64,000 bases of DNA from Carposina sasakii (GCA_014607495.2 CP053163.1:2212716-2276715); one strand, 5' to 3'. Shown: positions 21,672 through 33,160, counted from the first letter of the stretch. Notes: generated by a model not told the origin, from the letters alone. Translations and numbers: made by a program.

Positions 21672-21870
21672 TATAGAGGGACAAGAGGGTTTTGGTGTTT
21701 TGTAGGCGATGTGCTGACCACCTGTCACTACTAACCGAACTTGTACATCTCAACTATACCCTCAAAATTGGTCAGAAGTGGCACCATGTGGTTCTATCAG
21801 TACTTGGTGCTCTGCCTAACTCGTAAGGGATAAAGGCGTGATTATACGTATGTTTGTATGTTAAATACTT
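21672..21870 (-). repeat. Interspersed repeat family E, reverse copy
   Basis: It shares TTGGTGTTTTGTAGGCGATG and TTGTACATCTCAACTATACC with 9085-9400, and ends in a GTATGTTTGTATG tail. Confidence 0.72.
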
Positions 21871-21904
21871 ATATCAAATTAAACTAGGTATATACATGTA
21901 AAAA

Positions 21905-22105
21905 TATATATAATAGTACCACGCCTACAGCGGGACATAGGTCCAAGCTGCCGGCGGTCAGGGTCCCAAAGTGAGGATCCTACTCACGATGCGTGCCGTG
22001 TCGAGGAGTACCGCCTTTTTATTATTATTGTATCTCTTGCGAAATTCACGGGACTACTGAGTTCCGGTCCTTTGAGAAGCGTGCATTGGGACGAAGCCAA
22101 GATGT
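21905..22105. repeat. Possible LINE fragment, unresolved
   Basis: A GC-richer stretch (GACATAGGTCCAAGCTGCCG, CGTGCCGTGTCGAGGAGTAC) is broken by an ATT run. It looks like decayed LINE coding or 3' sequence, but no domain motif is certain. Confidence 0.3.
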
Positions 22106-22939
22106 AGAGGCCCTTTTAAGATAATTTTTATTATTTTATTATTATTATGTTTACTTTAACAAAAAAAAGTTTTATCAACATTCGAGTGTGATTGAAGTTT
22201 GAGTCAACAATTATTGATATAGTGGGCTAAGCACGTTGGTCGCTGAAATTAAGATACCTACTGTATTTTAAACATCGAGCGAAACGGTTAAAATAAGGTA
22301 TATATACTGATATATCGTAACATGCAAGTAGTCGTTCATTTTAACCCTCACAATAAATGAGGAAAGTGTCAACTGAGTCGCATGGCTAAATGAAGATTAT
22401 GAACAAGAAAAATCGTTCATTTGATCCCGTTTATGGATAAAAAAAAATTACCAAGCTCGGCTTAGTATCTGTGATAAAAAATCAGCAGTCATTATGGAAA
22501 ATAATAACCTTATGATAAGGTTAATAGACTAGGGACTTTTCGGCGATAGCTTTTGTTTTTGTAGACTTCAAGGTTTTTCTTTTGTTCTTTTAGATGAAAA
22601 GCCCAAAATATGGTACGAATATTAGAACCTAAGTGTGGCCGGGCACCAATTTTCATGATATAAAATATAGGTCTATAATTGTTACTACATTTATATAGGT
22701 TCAGACCTGCATTTTTTTATATGTGACCTCGCATAGGGTTAATTTTAATATGATTGTACGATTTTCAAAACAATTGCTTTTATTACAAACATTAATGGTA
22801 TCACTGTAATTAAAAATTCTGCGACGTTTTTGGAAACTGAACAAAATATCCCCTTTAAAATTCGAGCTTAATTTTTTTGAAAATGTTTTAAAATTTTGCT
22901 CCATTTTGAAACGTAGGATTATCGTATTTCAGATTTTAA

Positions 22940-23180
22940 TGTTACAACATTGTCACTTAGCTCGTGCCTCGGAAAGCACGTAAAACCGTTGGTCCTGCAC
23001 CTGATCTCTCTCCGGTCTTGTCGGCTTTTCGTCCCATCGGACTTTGAGAGTGACAGATTAGAGAGTGCATCTGTGTTTGCGCACATACTTGTGCACTATA
23101 ATATCTCCTGCGTACCTGACCAATCTTCGTAGAGATTGGTCGTCTTTGCCGAAATACGGTCGGAGAGATCATATAAAGTA
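22940..23180 (-). repeat. Interspersed repeat family F, reverse copy
   Basis: Reverse complement of the element at 20760-21070 (AGTGACAATG at one end, GAGAGTGCATCTGTGTTTGC in the middle). Confidence 0.72.
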
Positions 23181-23369
23181 AGTTTTCCTATCATTTGTTA
23201 TTAAAATCTGAGCCCTCTATTCTAAACCTACTGACATCTTGAAAACATCTTGAAAACACAGACGTCAGGTCGCGGTAATTTTATCAGATTCCAATAATTG
23301 TCATAGCAATAGGATCATGTACTTTTTCCCAACCTGTTATAATGGTATACCGTATACTACTTTTTTTTT

Positions 23370-23520
23370 ACAATTAGCTAGGCAAACATTTGACCGCCAT
23401 CGTGCCTGATGTTAAGCAAGATGCGGCCTAGGGTGGTACATGTTTGCCTACAAAGTGCATTCCACTCCTCAGCCGTTCGCATTACAAACGAGTTAGCATA
23501 ATGTTTGGTGCGGATGGGTG
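23370..23520. repeat. Probable LINE 3' fragment
   Basis: AGCTAGGCAAACATTTGACC, GATGTTAAGCAAGATGCGGC and GTGCATTCCACTCCTCAGCC form a GC-richer block unlike the intron around it. The class is inferred from its look only. Confidence 0.3.
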
Positions 23521-23544
23521 GGATATCAACAGCAGGGAGAAATA

Positions 23545-23750
23545 ATTAATATCTGTCTATGAAAATACTAGCATAAACTCTGGACACTATAAAGTTCGCC
23601 CGATCAAGTAATAAAACTTAAAAAAATTAAAAAAATTTAACCTCGTTTCCCAGCATTGTTTTTTTGGCATAAACTTACTTTATTTGATGTATAGAGTACG
23701 TACCCTTCGTTAAGGGTGGCAACGAAAAAACATCCTGTATATATAGGTAT
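23545..23750 (-). mobile_element. MITE M2, half copy
   Basis: ATAATTAATATCTGTCTATG through GTAATAAAACT to TATAGAGTACGTACCCTTCG and CATCCTGTATA matches the right half of 35654-36039. Confidence 0.7.
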
Positions 23751-24639
23751 AATATATTATGCGTTTGAACCATAATTAATACTTTCACTCCAAAATAGAA
23801 GGTGTGTTACAATATAGAAGCGATACACCGCTAGCTGTGTAGATCAACATTTAGTTTTTACGATGAAATTAATTCTTCTTTCATGGTCGCCCTTCTGAGC
23901 GTATCCTCAATTCAGAAAATGCATAAAGCGTCGCACGTTATGTTTGTGATTTTTCGTCAACATGTTTTTTATCGTGGTTCTAAAAGTTAACGAAAACGAT
24001 TTCGCACGTCACGTGGGAACCTAATAAAACCACATTGCAAATTGAAATACATACGGGCTGTGAGTGTCAGCCAGGCAAAATACTGGAATGATAAACAAGT
24101 ACCATTATTTTAAGTTACAAGACTATGTTTTTACTCGCAGGAAATAAATTTCCAATTTGAATATCCGCTGTACACTTTCCGCTCCAATTGTATCTCGTAA
24201 TCCTGTGACTCCCTGAATTAGCTTATCGGTTATTTTGTGTGATATATTGTCGTTTTTTCGATCACTTGTGGCTCTGATTCAGTTATTTGAACTTATTGAA
24301 AAGAAGGTAAATGTAAGAATATGTTGTTTAGAATCTTATTTTTATGTCATTATCTAAGGTTTATTTTAACGAACTAGAACTTAGATTATTTTGGTCCTAA
24401 AGGAATAAAAATAAAATCGGGAATCTTTTAACTTTTCCTGTATAAATTCAGTGGGTTTTCCTTTCAGGATCATAATCTGAATGATCGACATATGAACTGT
24501 AAACACATACATAAACAGGCAATCTTATGACCGTCTCATTGTGAATCAGGAGAAAAACTATGAATATCTTCATTTGTATTAATTGTAGATTTGGCTAGTG
24601 TATAGCTATCGGAATGAAAAAATAACGTTGCCAAAAATG

Positions 24640-24800
24640 TAATGTAAAAAGAGATAGTAAAATTCGTCATCCGAGTTTATTGACCCGATAGCTCAGTTGG
24701 TTAGAGCGAAAGCACGGTTTACGAGAGGTCGTGGGTTTGAGTCCCACTCGGGTGAAGAATTTTTTCATTTCTTTATTAATTATTTTTGTAATATAAAATT
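24640..24800 (+). repeat. tRNA-like SINE, family A, best copy
   Basis: GACCCGATAGCTCAGTTGG...GTGGGTTTGAGTCCCACTCG-GGTG (24682-24755) forms good acceptor, D and T arms. The 17-nt anticodon region does not form a 5-bp stem. It is preceded by AAAAGAGATAGTAAAATTCG and followed by TTTTTTCATTTCTTTATTAA, as in the other copies. Confidence 0.78.
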
Positions 24801-25090
24801 CTGCTTATGCTGGGCACAATAGATCGAGTGATCTAGCTAATGTGTCTACGGGTGTATTTCTATTTATAAATAAGTGTAATTTCCAACCCTAACTTGTACG
24901 AAAGGTTCTTTTCTAAGATGTTATACATCCGTTTTCGCGCCAAATAGTCTACGTACTAACGTAAACCAGCGAAGGACGTCTGACGAACGCGCCCAGACGA
25001 CGCCGCCTACGTCATAGCTCTGTTACTGTTTTGTGCCTATCTAGGAAATAGGGAACAATATTTAGGCGCCTTTTCCCGCTTTTTATGTAC

Positions 25091-25217
25091 TAAGGGCCGA
25101 TTTTTTCAAACATCAGATAGCCTATCCGAAGAATATAGTTAATACTGTCTTTCTCTGAAACAGCATCAACTCTATTCCTCGGATAGGCTATCTGACATTT
25201 GGAAAAATCAGCCTTTA
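25091..25217. mobile_element. Small foldback MITE
   Basis: TAAGGGCCGATTTTTTCAAA with CAGATAGCCTATCCGA pairs with TCGGATAGGCTATCTGACAT and AAAAATCAGCCTTTA. Relatives lie at 31199-31345, 31600-32027 (split) and 39122-39345 (split). Confidence 0.75.
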
Positions 25218-25245
25218 GTTGCTTTTGACCAATATTCATATAGAC

Positions 25246-25434
25246 CAGTGGTTCCCAAAGTGGTCCAGGTGTACCCCCAGGGGTCCACCAATATAAACCA
25301 CTCGATGGGGGTTTACATTGGTATGAAAAAATGGAGGTTCACAATTAATTTCTTTGTGGTGTAGGGTCTACCAGAACCAGTTATATTTTAAAAGGGGTCT
25401 ACGAGTATGAGTAAGAAAAGTTTGGGAACCTCTG
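25246..25434 (+). mobile_element. hAT-like MITE with 8-bp target duplication
   Basis: It starts CAGTGGTTCCCAAAGTGG, ends TTTGGGAACCTCTG, and is flanked by ATATAGAC at 25238-25245 and 25435-25442. Sister of 15239-15428. Confidence 0.92.
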
Positions 25435-25449
25435 ATATAGACCAATGAA

Positions 25450-27465
25450 TATGATTGATGGATATTAAACACATCCATAGCAGCCATATTATGCCATTAT
25501 ACTAATTCGGAAAAAAATTAAGTGATTTCTGTACATATATTAATAACCCTCCTTAATTAATTTCAAATAGGCAGGTTACGTGGAGTCTATCAAGAGATTA
25601 CGACAAGTTTGAAAAATAACGATAATCCGTCGAAAGTGGACTGTTTTGCGAAACTTTAATTTTGTAAATGGTAATGGTGTTTTTTTAAGTCTGAATGTTT
25701 TTATTTAAAAAAAATCAAATTAAATTTAAACCCAGTAATATCAACTGTTTTACTAAACATTGGCTATTCTATTGTTACTATAATTCCATAACTCCATAAT
25801 TTGACTTTAAAATGGTAACCCATCTCTGAATACAAAAGTGTCGGCGCCGTCAGTTCACTTTCCACGTAATAACGGCAAAAAAGTGTAATCTACTTTCCTA
25901 AACTTTCACGTCCCCAATCGACCATACCACCCACGCGGCGTGGGCACATGGTCTCCGTAAACACGGTGTAAACACCCAGCCGATTCATCGTGTCATAACC
26001 ATAGCTCATTCATAGGTGTTTATTAATAGTCATTCATTGTTTTTAAATTGGTTTACTGGTTGGATGTTTTTTTTTACTTTCTTCATTTGCATTTTGTGGA
26101 TGGGTTCTTTTTATAGTGGGCTAGGTTTATGGCATTTCGCTTAACATGCCCTTTTGTCATATCCCGTATAACTATGTAATTTAGCCGGTAAAATTTTATA
26201 CATACATATATGTAAACGATCGGTTATCCTGCACTAATGCCGGTATTTATTCACGAAGGTTTTACTAGGATACATCAGCTGCATCTCAGATAATAATGTG
26301 AGCAAATGTTTGCGAGCAAAATATACGAGGAGTCTTTGCAAAACATTCTATGTAGTAAGCTTTTTCTAAATATTTTACAATTCAATGAGACTATCTTTAT
26401 CCTGGGTTTGCGATATTTCTCTATTTTTGTTCCTAATACCTACGAGTATTCAGATCATATTGGAGATGCATTAGAAAATGTCTGTTCAATATTGTTGAAA
26501 AGCAAATTTTATCTTTCCTTTTCCTGGGGCAGAGTCAGTTTTCCGAGAAATATAAATTGAAAATAACTGTTCAATTTATTTATAAGAATTGTACTGAGCG
26601 ATTCAAGTATTTTAGTATTACATAATTTGTTATGGAATATTCTGTTGCCAATTGATAGTAAAGCACTTACAAATTGTGATACAGCATAAATAAAATTGCA
26701 ATTGTAATGCACAATGCGTGATTTTATAACAAAAAGGATAAAATTTATAAAATTAAACCATGCTCGGTATCACAACCAATAGAATAAGTGAGTTAACAAA
26801 CAGTTGAATGAATAATGTAGACAAGACCAAAGATATCTCGAACCCTACTCGAATAAAAATCGGTCCACAACTAGAAACCTTCAATAAATCCTAACGAAAA
26901 CAACATCTCAGTTCCGTCGTGACTATAACTTTTACCATCAAAAACATTGTTGAATATCCTCATCTCCACTTGGCAAAGACCTCAAATGTGTCGGCATGGC
27001 GCCCGTCTGCCTGGCCTTACCCGCCAAGAAGCAATGACCTGGTTATCGTCTGACCCATAAATATACCTATCCTGTAGTACTTGTAAACGTGCTATAAAGT
27101 TTTACTATAACACCTAAAAATAAGAAAAATAACTAGATAGACATGTCTGATATTTTATTTATGTAGAGAACGTGGAAATATTTGGTTATAAAACCTTATC
27201 TAAAGTTGCCTAAAACTAAAGCCAAATAATCATCAAGACAAAAATGGGTTTCCTTTTGAATTCATTAGCAGTCGCCAGATTGTGTATTGTCGAACGAAAG
27301 AAGAACTGTCGAGTGTGCAAATTATGCACCCACTTCCCATATTAAGTCCCACGTGGTAACAGTTGAGCCTACGCCACTTTTCGGACACAAATACAACAAT
27401 CTTATTACACGTAAGGAATCCAATAGGAAATGTTTTGCTTTTAAATTCTTTAACTTTACAACAAC
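25450..27465. other. AT-rich intron, little recognised
   Basis: unc-13 intron. Only short repeat scraps are visible: half a MITE at 26110-26172 (GTGGGCTAGGTTTATGGCAT, CTTAACATGCCC) and a family G piece near 26262-26290. No coding signal. Confidence 0.45.
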
Positions 27466-27469
27466 TCAC

Positions 27470-27596
27470 CGAAAGGTTGTTCGAATCGGCAGTCCAGCAG
27501 CAAGGCGTGGCCAGTGTGGCCCATTGTGCCTACCACAGCACCACCACGCATCATCAACTGCGCCTCCAGCTCCACCCACCGCCCACCACACTCCTG
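27470..27596 (-). CDS. unc-13: unc-13 exon d: end of C2A
   Basis: This 127-nt exon (124 nt with the second acceptor) has phase 0 in, phase 1 out and donor GTGAGT. It encodes ECGGRWVELEAQL, then a Gly/Met-rich loop and GHTGHALLLDCRFEQPF, matching the last C2A strands of Munc13 (W-x-L in one strand, LLDxRFE in the last). Two acceptors lie in tandem (gcagcag, NAGNAG), so Gln at the junction may be included or skipped. Open frames on the plus strand here are antisense shadows of this exon. The downstream intron is 17.6 kb. Confidence 0.93.
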
Positions 27597-27756
27597 CTGC
27601 AAAATTCATGAAGCAGGTTAAACGATGTCCTATCACAATTCGTTAAAATAATAACTAACACCATTACCGTCATTGGGAGCTTGTATTCTGCAATGGACTA
27701 CTACTCGTAACTGGCTGGCTTATGTGCCTTTTAATAGTTAAGGTGTTATTACAAAA

Positions 27757-28133
27757 CCGGCCCTCTGATTACGTAAAAGCAATAGCAAAGCGGCCCCCTG
27801 ATTACATAAAAGCAATAGCAAAGCCGAAACAAAGCGATAGCGAAAATTGTACAATATTCGCCTTGAAACGTCAAAGTTCATTTTACGTAATACGAATTTG
27901 ACAAGCAATCAGCGATTTTTATTCAATTTTCGCTATCGCTTTGCTTTTGCTAGTTGAGTAATAAGGGGGCCGAAGCCGCGCGATCGCGATAATTGAGAGT
28001 GTGTGCGTGCGCGCAACGAGCGCTCGCTGTCCTCCCGCGCTCAACACCTTACCCGGCGCACACACACACACACTAGATTATCGCGATCGCGCGGCTTCGG
28101 CTTTGCTATTGCTTGTACGTAATCAAGGGCCGG
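27757..28133. mobile_element. Composite inverted-repeat MITE
   Basis: The outer ends CCGGCCCTCTGATTACGTAA and TACGTAATCAAGGGCCGG are inverted repeats, each followed by AGCAATAGCAAAGC. Inside is a second inverted pair built on CCGAAGCCGCGCGATCGCGA, with a GC-rich, GT/CA-repeat loop (28000-28070). It looks like one element inside another. Confidence 0.78.
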
Positions 28134-28149
28134 ATCTATATTTAGACGC

Positions 28150-29020
28150 TGTTTATAATGATGGTTAAAATTTTATCCCTGCTTTATTTCTTCGCGAAAA
28201 GCAAGACAACATGTATCTTAATCTTTATTTGACTTAAGTCTAGATCTAGCCTTTTCAAATGATATTTTTTTATTGATTGATCATTGACACCATACATTAT
28301 ATGGATACATGATGCCTGATTTTAGTTAGGTTAAATATTAGACCTTACTATCAAAACACGACACTATCAAAAACATGTTGCAAATTGGCTTATCTTTCTT
28401 TAATGAGCATAAAACGTTATTTAATTACCACGGAATAATGAATTATGTTCATAATTTAGCACCAACTCCAAATTTGTGTGAAATCTGAGTAATTTATAAA
28501 ATACAAATCTGTAATATTCTGAAATATTTTCCAGCCCCTATTATGTTCAGAGCGCTACAGTAATTGAATTAAATTGAACAGATTTTTCACTATGATTAAC
28601 TTTATAAAGGTATGATCACATAGATTGAATTTATTGGTTCATAAAATATCAAGCCATATTTTCTAGCGGTCTTTTTATTTACTAGCATTTACTATATTAA
28701 TAAATAGGTACCTATCCGACTTTGAGCTTTATAATGACGTGACATAAAATCTGCTTAAAAAATAATTATGGAAAAGAAATTCCGATGTATTTTTACAGAC
28801 CTATGTTAAACCATTATTTTTGGTATATTTTTAGAGGCTAGAGGTTTTTAAGAAGTTATCCTTGTTCTGGCTTATCACACTTATGCATTTGGGTGGGATA
28901 TAAAAACATGAAGGGACGCTAAAAAAATACGAATAAACTATAAAATATTGAACCGCTTTCTCGCTGGGGGCAAATTTTCAGTAAAACCGTAATAATATCT
29001 TATGTGTTTAAAATACATAT
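28150..29020. other. AT-rich intron, nothing recognised
   Basis: No open frame, inverted repeat or family shared with the rest of the window was seen. Confidence 0.45.
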
Positions 29021-29029
29021 TCACATGGC

Positions 29030-29215
29030 TGTGTTCCCATGATGGGATAGTCACAGCTGCAGGATAACGAAGGAGATCCTTAAAACACCATTGAGCATAG
29101 CGAAGTCAAGATGTGATCAGTGACAAGTTGCTAGCTCATCGCCTGAGGTAATTTGGTTTCTTACTCGACTCTTGCGACATCCACGGAAGGAGATGCAGCT
29201 TTCTTAAGTAGAAAG
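29030..29215 (+). repeat. Interspersed repeat family G, best copy
   Basis: CACGGCTGTGTTCCCATGAT, GAAGTCAAGATGTGATCAGT, GCTAGCTCATCGCCTGAGG and CACGGAAGGAGATGCAGCTT. Reverse relative at 29690-29870. Non-coding. Confidence 0.65.
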
Positions 29216-29689
29216 GTAATTCGAAATCAACAAAAATGAAAATAAAATTGATAATTAATACTACAGACTAGCATGATTTCTACTAAATACAGCAGAAATC
29301 ACACACGGTACACATATACTATATGTAGATAAGGCAAAGAAAATTTTTGCGATAAAATCACGAAATTTTGTTTATTTCTTTAGCCAACGTGGAGCAAGTT
29401 GTCAAAAATACCTAGTTACGATATAAATGCCGAAGAACTTATGATATTTCAAGGGATGGAATCATAATGGATTTTCAAAATCTATTCCAAATTTGTCAGG
29501 CTATTCGAGGCTACGTCGAATACAAACATGAAATTGACTGCGGAAATACGTGTAAAGAGTTGAAATGGGAAAGTGTTTTATTGTAAAATACAACTTAGTA
29601 GGTAAGTAGGTAGGTAGTCTAAGTATGAAAATGGTCAAATTGTAATTTAAAAAACTGTTTTTTTTCCTAAAATGTTTTATTATTTCTGC

Positions 29690-29870
29690 GGGGCTTCACT
29701 AGAATACATCAGCTTCCGTGCATGTTGTAAGACAGGAACTCGAATATTCTCTCAAGCGATAACCCAGCAACTTCTAGCTGGCCCTTCTATGCTATACATG
29801 GCTATGGTATCTCCTTCATGATTCTGCAGTTCTGGCTACCCCATTTCGGGGACACTGTCTAAAATTATGC
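29690..29870 (-). repeat. Interspersed repeat family G, reverse copy
   Basis: TTCACTAGAATACATCAGCT and GATTCTGCAGTTCTGGCTAC-CCCATTTCGG are the complement of the family seen at 29030-29215. Confidence 0.6.
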
Positions 29871-29879
29871 TAACATTTA

Positions 29880-30150
29880 TCATACATACATACATACATA
29901 TAATCACGCCTTTATCCCTTATGGGGTAGGCAGAGCATCAAGGGCCGATAGAACCACATGGTGCCACTGACCTGACCAATTTTGAGGGTATAATTGAGAT
30001 GTACAAGTGCCGTTAGTAGTGACAGGTGGTCAGCCCATCGCCTACAAAACACCAAGACCCTCTTTTCCCTCTACTGACTTGTACAGTATGCCCGGGAAGA
30101 AAAGCAGCTGTATTATACTTTTTTTTTTCACTTTCAGAGCAGCATAGAAG
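29880..30150 (+). repeat. Interspersed repeat family E
   Basis: It starts with a CATACATA microsatellite, then ATAATCACGCCTTTATCCCT, CAAGGGCCGATAGAACCACA, GTGACAGGTGGTCAGCCCAT and TTGTACAGTATGCCCGGGAA. Confidence 0.78.
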
Positions 30151-30179
30151 ATAACATTTATCAGTGTAAAATAAATCGT

Positions 30180-31195
30180 GTTACATTTTAAGATTTGGTA
30201 AATTTCGTAATATACTCAGTACTATCACATTTGCCTTCCACATAGATATACAGTTGATCCCGTTAGAGGCAGTTTCGACAAAATACAAGCTTGTAATTGG
30301 CACCCGACACGCGGTATCTCAAGCCGTCCTCGGCTGAGAGAAACCAATCATCGTGATCGAGATACCTACCTACTACCATAGATTGGATTGCCAAAACTTA
30401 TTGTGGTGATGTGTTTATTATTACTTTATAAGGAAAAAGATTTATAATGTGAGATACCATTCCTATTTAGAATGAATCTGTAACATTTTTCATTAGATTA
30501 GTTATCGATTGCTAGATTGAGTACTTGTATCCGAAAATCGGCAGTAGGCACAACATGCGACATAATATGCTACTTACATAACTAGTAAGAATGGGTATTT
30601 AATCTGCACACTTCTATCCAATATTTTTTAGGATATTGAGCGTGAAATTTGACCTAAAACCAAACACTAATGTTTTGTGTATAAAGTTAAAGGCTGCCCA
30701 CGACTTGGTTCGTGTAAACTTTACAATTACCATTTTCCTTGTTCCCGTGGAAATTTCGGGAAATCATTTCGGGACATACACTCTGAATTTCTGCTTCCTA
30801 CGTAGTTTCGGTCGGCTGTGCATTATCAGTCAAAGTAATGAAGGAGTTTTTTTATAATATTGGTTGGTAAATTTTTCTGTCGCAATTTTATGTAAACGCG
30901 TCCTTTGTCGTTACGCCGATAATCATAGCAATAATGAGTTATTACCTGTATCAGATACTAGCCATTATATTCTTTTAAGTAGTTAATCAGAAGCGTACTT
31001 AAGCGACTTTTATAAATAAAAAAGTCGGTCTACATCCTCGAGTTCCCGCCTAAACGTCAATAGACGCGCGCGACGTATGCTTCAGACCTTAAATCAAATT
31101 AAGGAAATCACTATCGATTGTAATTTATCGCCATTAAGTTCAAAGAAATTTTTAACTGAAATTCAACACATGCGTATCAGTATCCTCCTTCATCC
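30180..31195. other. Intron without recognised elements
   Basis: A 73-codon plus-strand frame (30636-30857) has no recognisable motif and no conserved partner. I treat it as chance. Confidence 0.4.
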
Positions 31196-31652
31196 AATAA
31201 GGGCTGTTTCAATGTTCAGATAGCGTATCTGAAAAAAATTAGGTTCATGCTGTCTCTGTCTTGATCAAGTTTTAGAGAAAAATAGCATCGAATTTTATCT
31301 TTTAGATATGCCATGGTCGGTCACATTTAAAAAAATCGCCCCTTTTTTATTTTTAGTCGTATGGCTCTATGGCTCCGTCGATTGACCGACAATTCTGCCA
31401 ATATCAGGGTTTGACAGGTCAGTGCTCCGGTAATAGAAAAGCAAAAAACGAATTAAACTACTTGCCGACAATAGGCAAACGTTGAGTATTCTGTAAACAA
31501 TAAAACAAAACAACAATAAAATATATACCCGACACCGTTAAATAATATAGGGAGGGGAACTATGTACAAGGTAAGAATAACACTTAGCTATCTACAGGAA
31601 TCGGCCCTTGTTAAAACCAGATTTTTCCAATTGTCAAATAGGTCCACTTGAA

Positions 31653-31924
31653 CATAGAGGAATGAGATGTAGACATAGAATGCTAATGTCATACTAACAG
31701 TTTCGATGCACCATTAGAGTTTTCTGTGCCTCACAATTCTAGTCCTTGACACTTAGATTGCATTACTATACGTTACAATACATTAGTAATGTAGTACATT
31801 ACTATACATTACACTAATAGAATCTAAGTGTCAAGGACTGGAATTGTGAGGCACCGAAAAGTCTAACGGTGCATCGAAACAGTTAGTATGACATTAGTAC
31901 TCTATGACATCTTATTCCTGTATG
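31653..31924. mobile_element. Foldback MITE M1, nested in another MITE
   Basis: CATAGAGGAATGAGATGTAG to CATCTTATTCCTGTATG are long near-perfect arms around an AT loop at about 31760-31800. It is flanked by ACTTGAA (31646-31652) and ATTTGAA (31925-31931), a 7-bp duplication with one change. The host piece on either side (31600-31645, 31932-32027) is a relative of the MITE at 25091-25217. Confidence 0.88.
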
Positions 31925-32262
31925 ATTTGAAGGATTATGTTAAAACTGACTCTATCTAAATCAAATTTTAGAGAAACAGCATCAAATTTATTCATCAGTT
32001 AGAACTATCTATTGAAAATTTGCCCTAAATAGAATAAATGCTATAACTGGGTACATAATTTCAAGTTCCCTGACAGACCCTGCCACGAGCTTCCTTTTGT
32101 ATAACGTTTATATATTATACGGGTAGCTGCGTTGTATTCTGAGCGTATTGTTTTTCCGAGCCCCTGTTACGCCATGTTACGCATTGATATGCTGTCATAA
32201 GTTTTGTTTGGATTTAAATATCGCTGTTTGCTGTTATTTAAACATTTTGTTCGCGTCAACTG

Positions 32263-32500
32263 TATAAGGTGTAACGAAAGGGGTATGTTCAGCGTATAGC
32301 TATAAATATAGCGCATTATAAAAATCCTATCCACACACAAAATATGAGACTCAAAATCACATGTATGTTTTCAAGATTGTATAAACATTCCTGAGTTGCT
32401 TAGGAATTTCTCCATAGTATCTGAAAAAATATGCAGTTCAATTTATAACTTAATTATTCATATTCGCTTAACATACCCCTTTTGTTATGCCCTGTATATA
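32263..32500. mobile_element. MITE, diverged relative of 19034-19298
   Basis: ACTGTATAAGGTGTAACGAA to TTTTGTTATGCCCTGTATA, with matching GAGACTCAAAATCACATG and CATTCCTGAGTTGC blocks. The arms are decayed. Confidence 0.6.
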
Positions 32501-32610
32501 TTGATCTTCCAGAGAAGTTTTAAATCACTGTGTAACAAAATGTAAACTTTTTAAAAGATCGAAAGCCGTAAATGAAATCAATTCAAGCCCATGGGATTGA
32601 CCCTATGCCC

Positions 32611-32870
32611 CCCGCGTCAGCATATTGCAGTCCACTGCCGGACGTAGGCCTCCCCCAGAGCACACCACACTGCTCGATCTCCCGTTTTTGCCATCCTGTC
32701 ACTACCAGCGCCGTCTTTAAATCATCGGTCCATCTGGCCGGAGGGCATCCAACGCTATACTTACCGAGGCGCGGTTTCCATTTGAGTTCCCGCTTACTAC
32801 ACCGTTCATCGATTCTACAACAGATGTGACTCGCCCATTGTCACTTAAGTCTGCTACATTTCGAGACGAT
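32611..32870 (-). pseudogene. RTE-like LINE, C-terminal ORF and 3' end
   Basis: On the minus strand the sequence reads through WKPRLGKYSVGCPPARWTDD-type residues, the Lys/Pro/Arg-rich C-terminus (R-x-x-G-R-P-x-x-R-W) typical of RTE-type LINE ORFs, followed by the 3' block GGACGTAGGCCTCCCCCAG. It is 5'-truncated as is usual for LINEs. Similar ends lie at 38985-39090 and 50285-50500. Confidence 0.65.
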
Positions 32871-32872
32871 CA

Positions 32873-32985
32873 GAGGGGTAAGCACGAACCTCTCGATAGT
32901 CCGTAACGCTATCGTCAAACTGTCAAATCACATAGATTTTGCTAGCGAGTCGTTACGCCGCGTAAAAAGGTTCGTGCTTACCCCA
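32873..32985. mobile_element. Foldback MITE beside an unc-13 exon
   Basis: GGGGTAAGCACGAACCT and AGGTTCGTGCTTACCCC are perfect inverted ends, with a second inner pair (CGTAACGCTATCG, CGAGTCGTTACG). A relative is at 48543-48650. It ends 60 bp from the donor of the exon at 33046-33160. Confidence 0.85.
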
Positions 32986-33045
32986 CAGGAGTATAGGTAC
33001 TCGTACATAGAAAGTGATGATTAAGAACGTAGTCTTTATCTTTAC

Positions 33046-33160
33046 CTCGGTATAAGCGACGGTGGTGAGCGGCAGGTAGTGGTAGCCTAGCGCGCGGTCC
33101 CAGATGACCCCCTTGTTCCACACCTCCACCAGCAGACCCAGGTTGATGTCGTTGATCTCA
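33046..33160 (-). CDS. unc-13: unc-13 exon c: C2A domain
   Basis: This 115-nt exon has acceptor gtcttcccag and donor GTAAAG, with phase 2 in and phase 0 out. It encodes EINDINLGLLVEVWNKG followed by VIWDRALGYHYLPL. VEVWNKG-IWD is a hallmark of the Munc13 C2A domain, giving strands 5-7 and the following loop. The join to the previous exon (TT|T, Phe) gives a continuous DFLFEIND. The exon is GC-richer than the surrounding intron. A foldback MITE (32873-32985) ends only about 60 bp beyond the donor, and an RTE-like LINE tail lies beyond that. The region just downstream therefore folds strongly in the pre-mRNA. Confidence 0.95.

Noticed and set aside
24682..24755. Functional tRNA gene (also 4130-4207, 12370-12443, 52502-52577)
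   Set aside because: D and T arms are good but the anticodon arm does not pair, and the copies share long flanks outside the tRNA part. They are SINEs.
27287..27646. Plus-strand His/Pro-rich protein
   Set aside because: It is the antisense shadow of the unc-13 C2A exon 27470-27596 on the minus strand.
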